The notes under the pieces were generated by a model. The model was not told the DNA's origin, did no database searches, and saw only the letters and a program-made list of their open reading frames with translations. Of a stretch of 64,000 bases of DNA, positions 61,521 to 64,000 are shown in pieces; position 1 is the first letter of the stretch; the number at the start of each line of letters is the position of its first letter. A program made the position numbers and the translations under genes. This stretch comes from Thermolongibacillus altinsuensis (GTDB taxonomy: Bacteria; Bacillota; Bacilli; Bacillales; Anoxybacillaceae): positions 124,001 to 188,000 of the forward strand of contig NZ_SLUL01000003.1 in the NCBI RefSeq assembly GCF_004341205.1, read 5' to 3'.

Positions 61521-61549
61521 TTGTCAAATCATTGTGTCTCGTGTATAAA
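61521..61549 (+). promoter_or_regulatory. Sigma-A promoter of maf-radC
   Basis: TTGTCA (61521-61526), 17-bp spacer, TATAAA (61544-61549). A second possible pair, TTGTGT and TACGAT (61533-61560), overlaps it. Confidence 0.6.
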
Positions 61550-61602
61550 TCTGGTACGATACAAGTGTATCTTCCAGAAACAAATGCGAAAGGTGATGGC
61601 TT

Positions 61603-62220
61603 ATGCGACTTATTTTAGCTTCTAGTTCTCCCCGCCGGAAAGAGCTTCTTGAGATGATTCAACTCCCATTTGAAATCCTCGTAAGCGATGTCGACGAATC
61701 ATTTGACCCCAACTTACCTCCAAAGGAAATTGTCCAACAATTAGCGTTCAAAAAAGCGAAAGCGGTATTAGCGAAAGCGAAAGATGCGTGCGTGATCGGT
61801 GCGGATACGATTGTGGTTTATGAAGGAACGATTCTTGGCAAACCGAAAGATGAAAATGATGCGTTTCGTATGTTGAAGATGTTAGCAGGCGCGACGCATG
61901 AAGTGTGGACAGGCGTGGCGATTTGTACGGAAACAGAACAAATCACGTTTGCCGAACAGACAAAAGTGACGTTTTGGGATTTGACCGATGAAGAGATTTG
62001 GGATTACATTGCGACGAAAGAGCCGCTCGATAAAGCTGGAGCTTACGGTATTCAACAATTCGGCTCTTTATTTGTTCGGAAAATAGAAGGCGACTATTTT
62101 TCCGTTGTCGGTTTACCGATTGCGAAAACTGCACGTGAATTAAAAAAATTCGGATTTTCCCCATTTAGCGAAAAAAAGGTTAAAATAGAGGAGGAGCATA
62201 TTTGCGAAAACAAACATTAA
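61603..62220 (+). CDS. maf: Maf family nucleotide pyrophosphatase
   Basis: Septum-linked nucleoside triphosphate pyrophosphatase acting on dTTP/UTP-type or modified nucleotides (205 residues). The N-terminal ASSSPRRKELL motif, GADTIVVYEG, and DKAGAYGIQ are present. ATG at 61603 behind AAAGGTGATGG. The 3' end overlaps radC by 19 bases. Confidence 0.96.
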   Translation: MRLILASSSPRRKELLEMIQLPFEILVSDVDESFDPNLPPKEIVQQLAFKKAKAVLAKAKDACVIGADTIVVYEGTILGKPKDENDAFRMLKMLAGATHEVWTGVAICTETEQITFAEQTKVTFWDLTDEEIWDYIATKEPLDKAGAYGIQQFGSLFVRKIEGDYFSVVGLPIAKTARELKKFGFSPFSEKKVKIEEEHICENKH

Positions 62221-62891
62221 TGATTCGCAATGTTCCGCATGATGATCGGCCGCGTGAACGCTTGCTTTCGGACGGACCGCAAAGCTTATCCAATCAAGAA
62301 CTGTTAGCGATCTTATTGCGAACGGGGACGAAAGAACACTCTGTACTCGCTCTGGCCCAACATTTGCTTACTCACTTTGAAGGACTCCGCCTTTTGAAAG
62401 ATGCGACGATTGAAGAAATAACGAGCATCAAAGGAATTGGGAAAACAAAAGCGATTCAAATTATCGCGGCTCTTGAACTCGGTCGGCGTGTCCATCAGCT
62501 GCAGTATGATGATCGATATGTGATTCGTTCGCCAGAAGATGGGGCAAAATATGTGATGGAGGATTTGCGTTTTTTATCACAAGAGCATTTTGTTTGTTTA
62601 TACTTAAATACGAAAAATCAAGTCATTCACAAAAAAACGGTGTTTATCGGCAGTTTAAACGCTTCGATTGTGCATCCGCGCGAAGTGTACAAAGAAGCGA
62701 TTAAGCGTTCGGCCGCTTCCGTTATTTGTGCGCATAATCATCCTTCTGGCGATCCGACTCCAAGTCGTGAGGACATTGAAGTGACGAGGAGATTGGCGGA
62801 ATGTGGTCATCTCATCGGCATTGAATTGCTTGATCATTTAATTATCGGTGACAAAACATATGTAAGTTTGAAAGAAAAAGGATATGTATAA
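62202..62891 (+). CDS. radC: RadC family protein (JAB/MPN domain)
   Basis: A 229-residue protein with an N-terminal helix-hairpin-helix-like part (SLSNQELLAILLRTGT, SIKGIGKTKAIQI). A C-terminal JAMM metalloprotease-fold domain with HNHPSGDPTPSREDIEVTRRL follows. Function in repair is disputed. TTG start within maf, behind GAGGAGGAG. Order maf-radC-mreB is conserved in Bacillus. Confidence 0.95.
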   Translation: MRKQTLMIRNVPHDDRPRERLLSDGPQSLSNQELLAILLRTGTKEHSVLALAQHLLTHFEGLRLLKDATIEEITSIKGIGKTKAIQIIAALELGRRVHQLQYDDRYVIRSPEDGAKYVMEDLRFLSQEHFVCLYLNTKNQVIHKKTVFIGSLNASIVHPREVYKEAIKRSAASVICAHNHPSGDPTPSREDIEVTRRLAECGHLIGIELLDHLIIGDKTYVSLKEKGYV

Positions 62892-62912
62892 GTCATTCTC
62901 TTTTCTAATTGA

Positions 62913-63998
<1,086 letters not shown>

Positions 63999-64000
63999 TC

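Overview
This window is a stretch of chromosome from a spore-forming, probably thermophilic member of the Bacillaceae. Moderate GC, frequent GTG/TTG starts behind strong GGAGG-type ribosome binding sites, and sporulation genes (gerE, gerM, lonB, spoVID, ysxE, spoIIB) all fit. Gene order follows Bacillus subtilis from uvrC to mreB. ilvE upstream of the ilv-leu operon and a full type IV pilus cluster point to the Anoxybacillus/Geobacillus group. The genus is an inference from layout, not from a database match.

Layout. 1-10.7 kb: the 3' part of uvrC, yslB (minus strand), sdhCAB, a thioesterase (ysmA), gerE, racE/murI, gerM, rph, ysnA and ysnB. 10.8-20.4 kb: a lone tRNA-Arg(UCU), then ilvE, a leucine T-box, and ilvB-ilvH-ilvC-leuA-leuB-leuC-leuD. 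20.7-29.4 kb: protein quality control and ribosome assembly (ysoA, tig, clpX, lonB, lonA, engB). 29.4-36.5 kb: a small membrane protein gene, then hemA-hemX-hemC-hemD-hemB-hemL, which makes uroporphyrinogen III from glutamyl-tRNA. 36.5-43.1 kb: spoVID, ysxE, a small membrane protein, then a valine T-box, valS and folC. 43.1-60.6 kb: the accessory part. 60.6-64 kb: spoIIB, maf, radC and mreB.

The accessory block is a Gram-positive type IV pilus system inserted where B. subtilis has only comC, between folC and spoIIB. It holds a secreted 1060-residue vWA/Ig-like protein (candidate adhesin) and three minor pilins on the minus strand. A plus-strand operon then encodes a membrane protein with an acidic linker, a PRC-barrel protein, a VanW/G5 protein, PilB, PilT, PilC, PilA, PilD, PilM, PilN, PilO and a second pilin. 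There is no secretin, as expected without an outer membrane. The three genes ahead of pilB and the vWA protein are the least understood parts.

The second notable item is a dispersed repeat of about 220 bp in three intergenic copies (6162-6350, inverted; 20452-20673; 29906-30123). It folds as an outer stem around three hairpins, has imperfect inverted ends, and shows paired base changes between copies. It looks like a non-autonomous mobile element (MITE-like) or a dispersed structured RNA. One copy supplies the stop codon of ysmA.

Regulation visible in the sequence includes two T-boxes, a close match to a sigma-F promoter in front of lonB, a candidate sigma-K promoter for gerE and a candidate sigma-E promoter for spoVID. 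There are also several sigma-A promoters with 17-bp spacers or extended -10 elements, and many intrinsic terminators.
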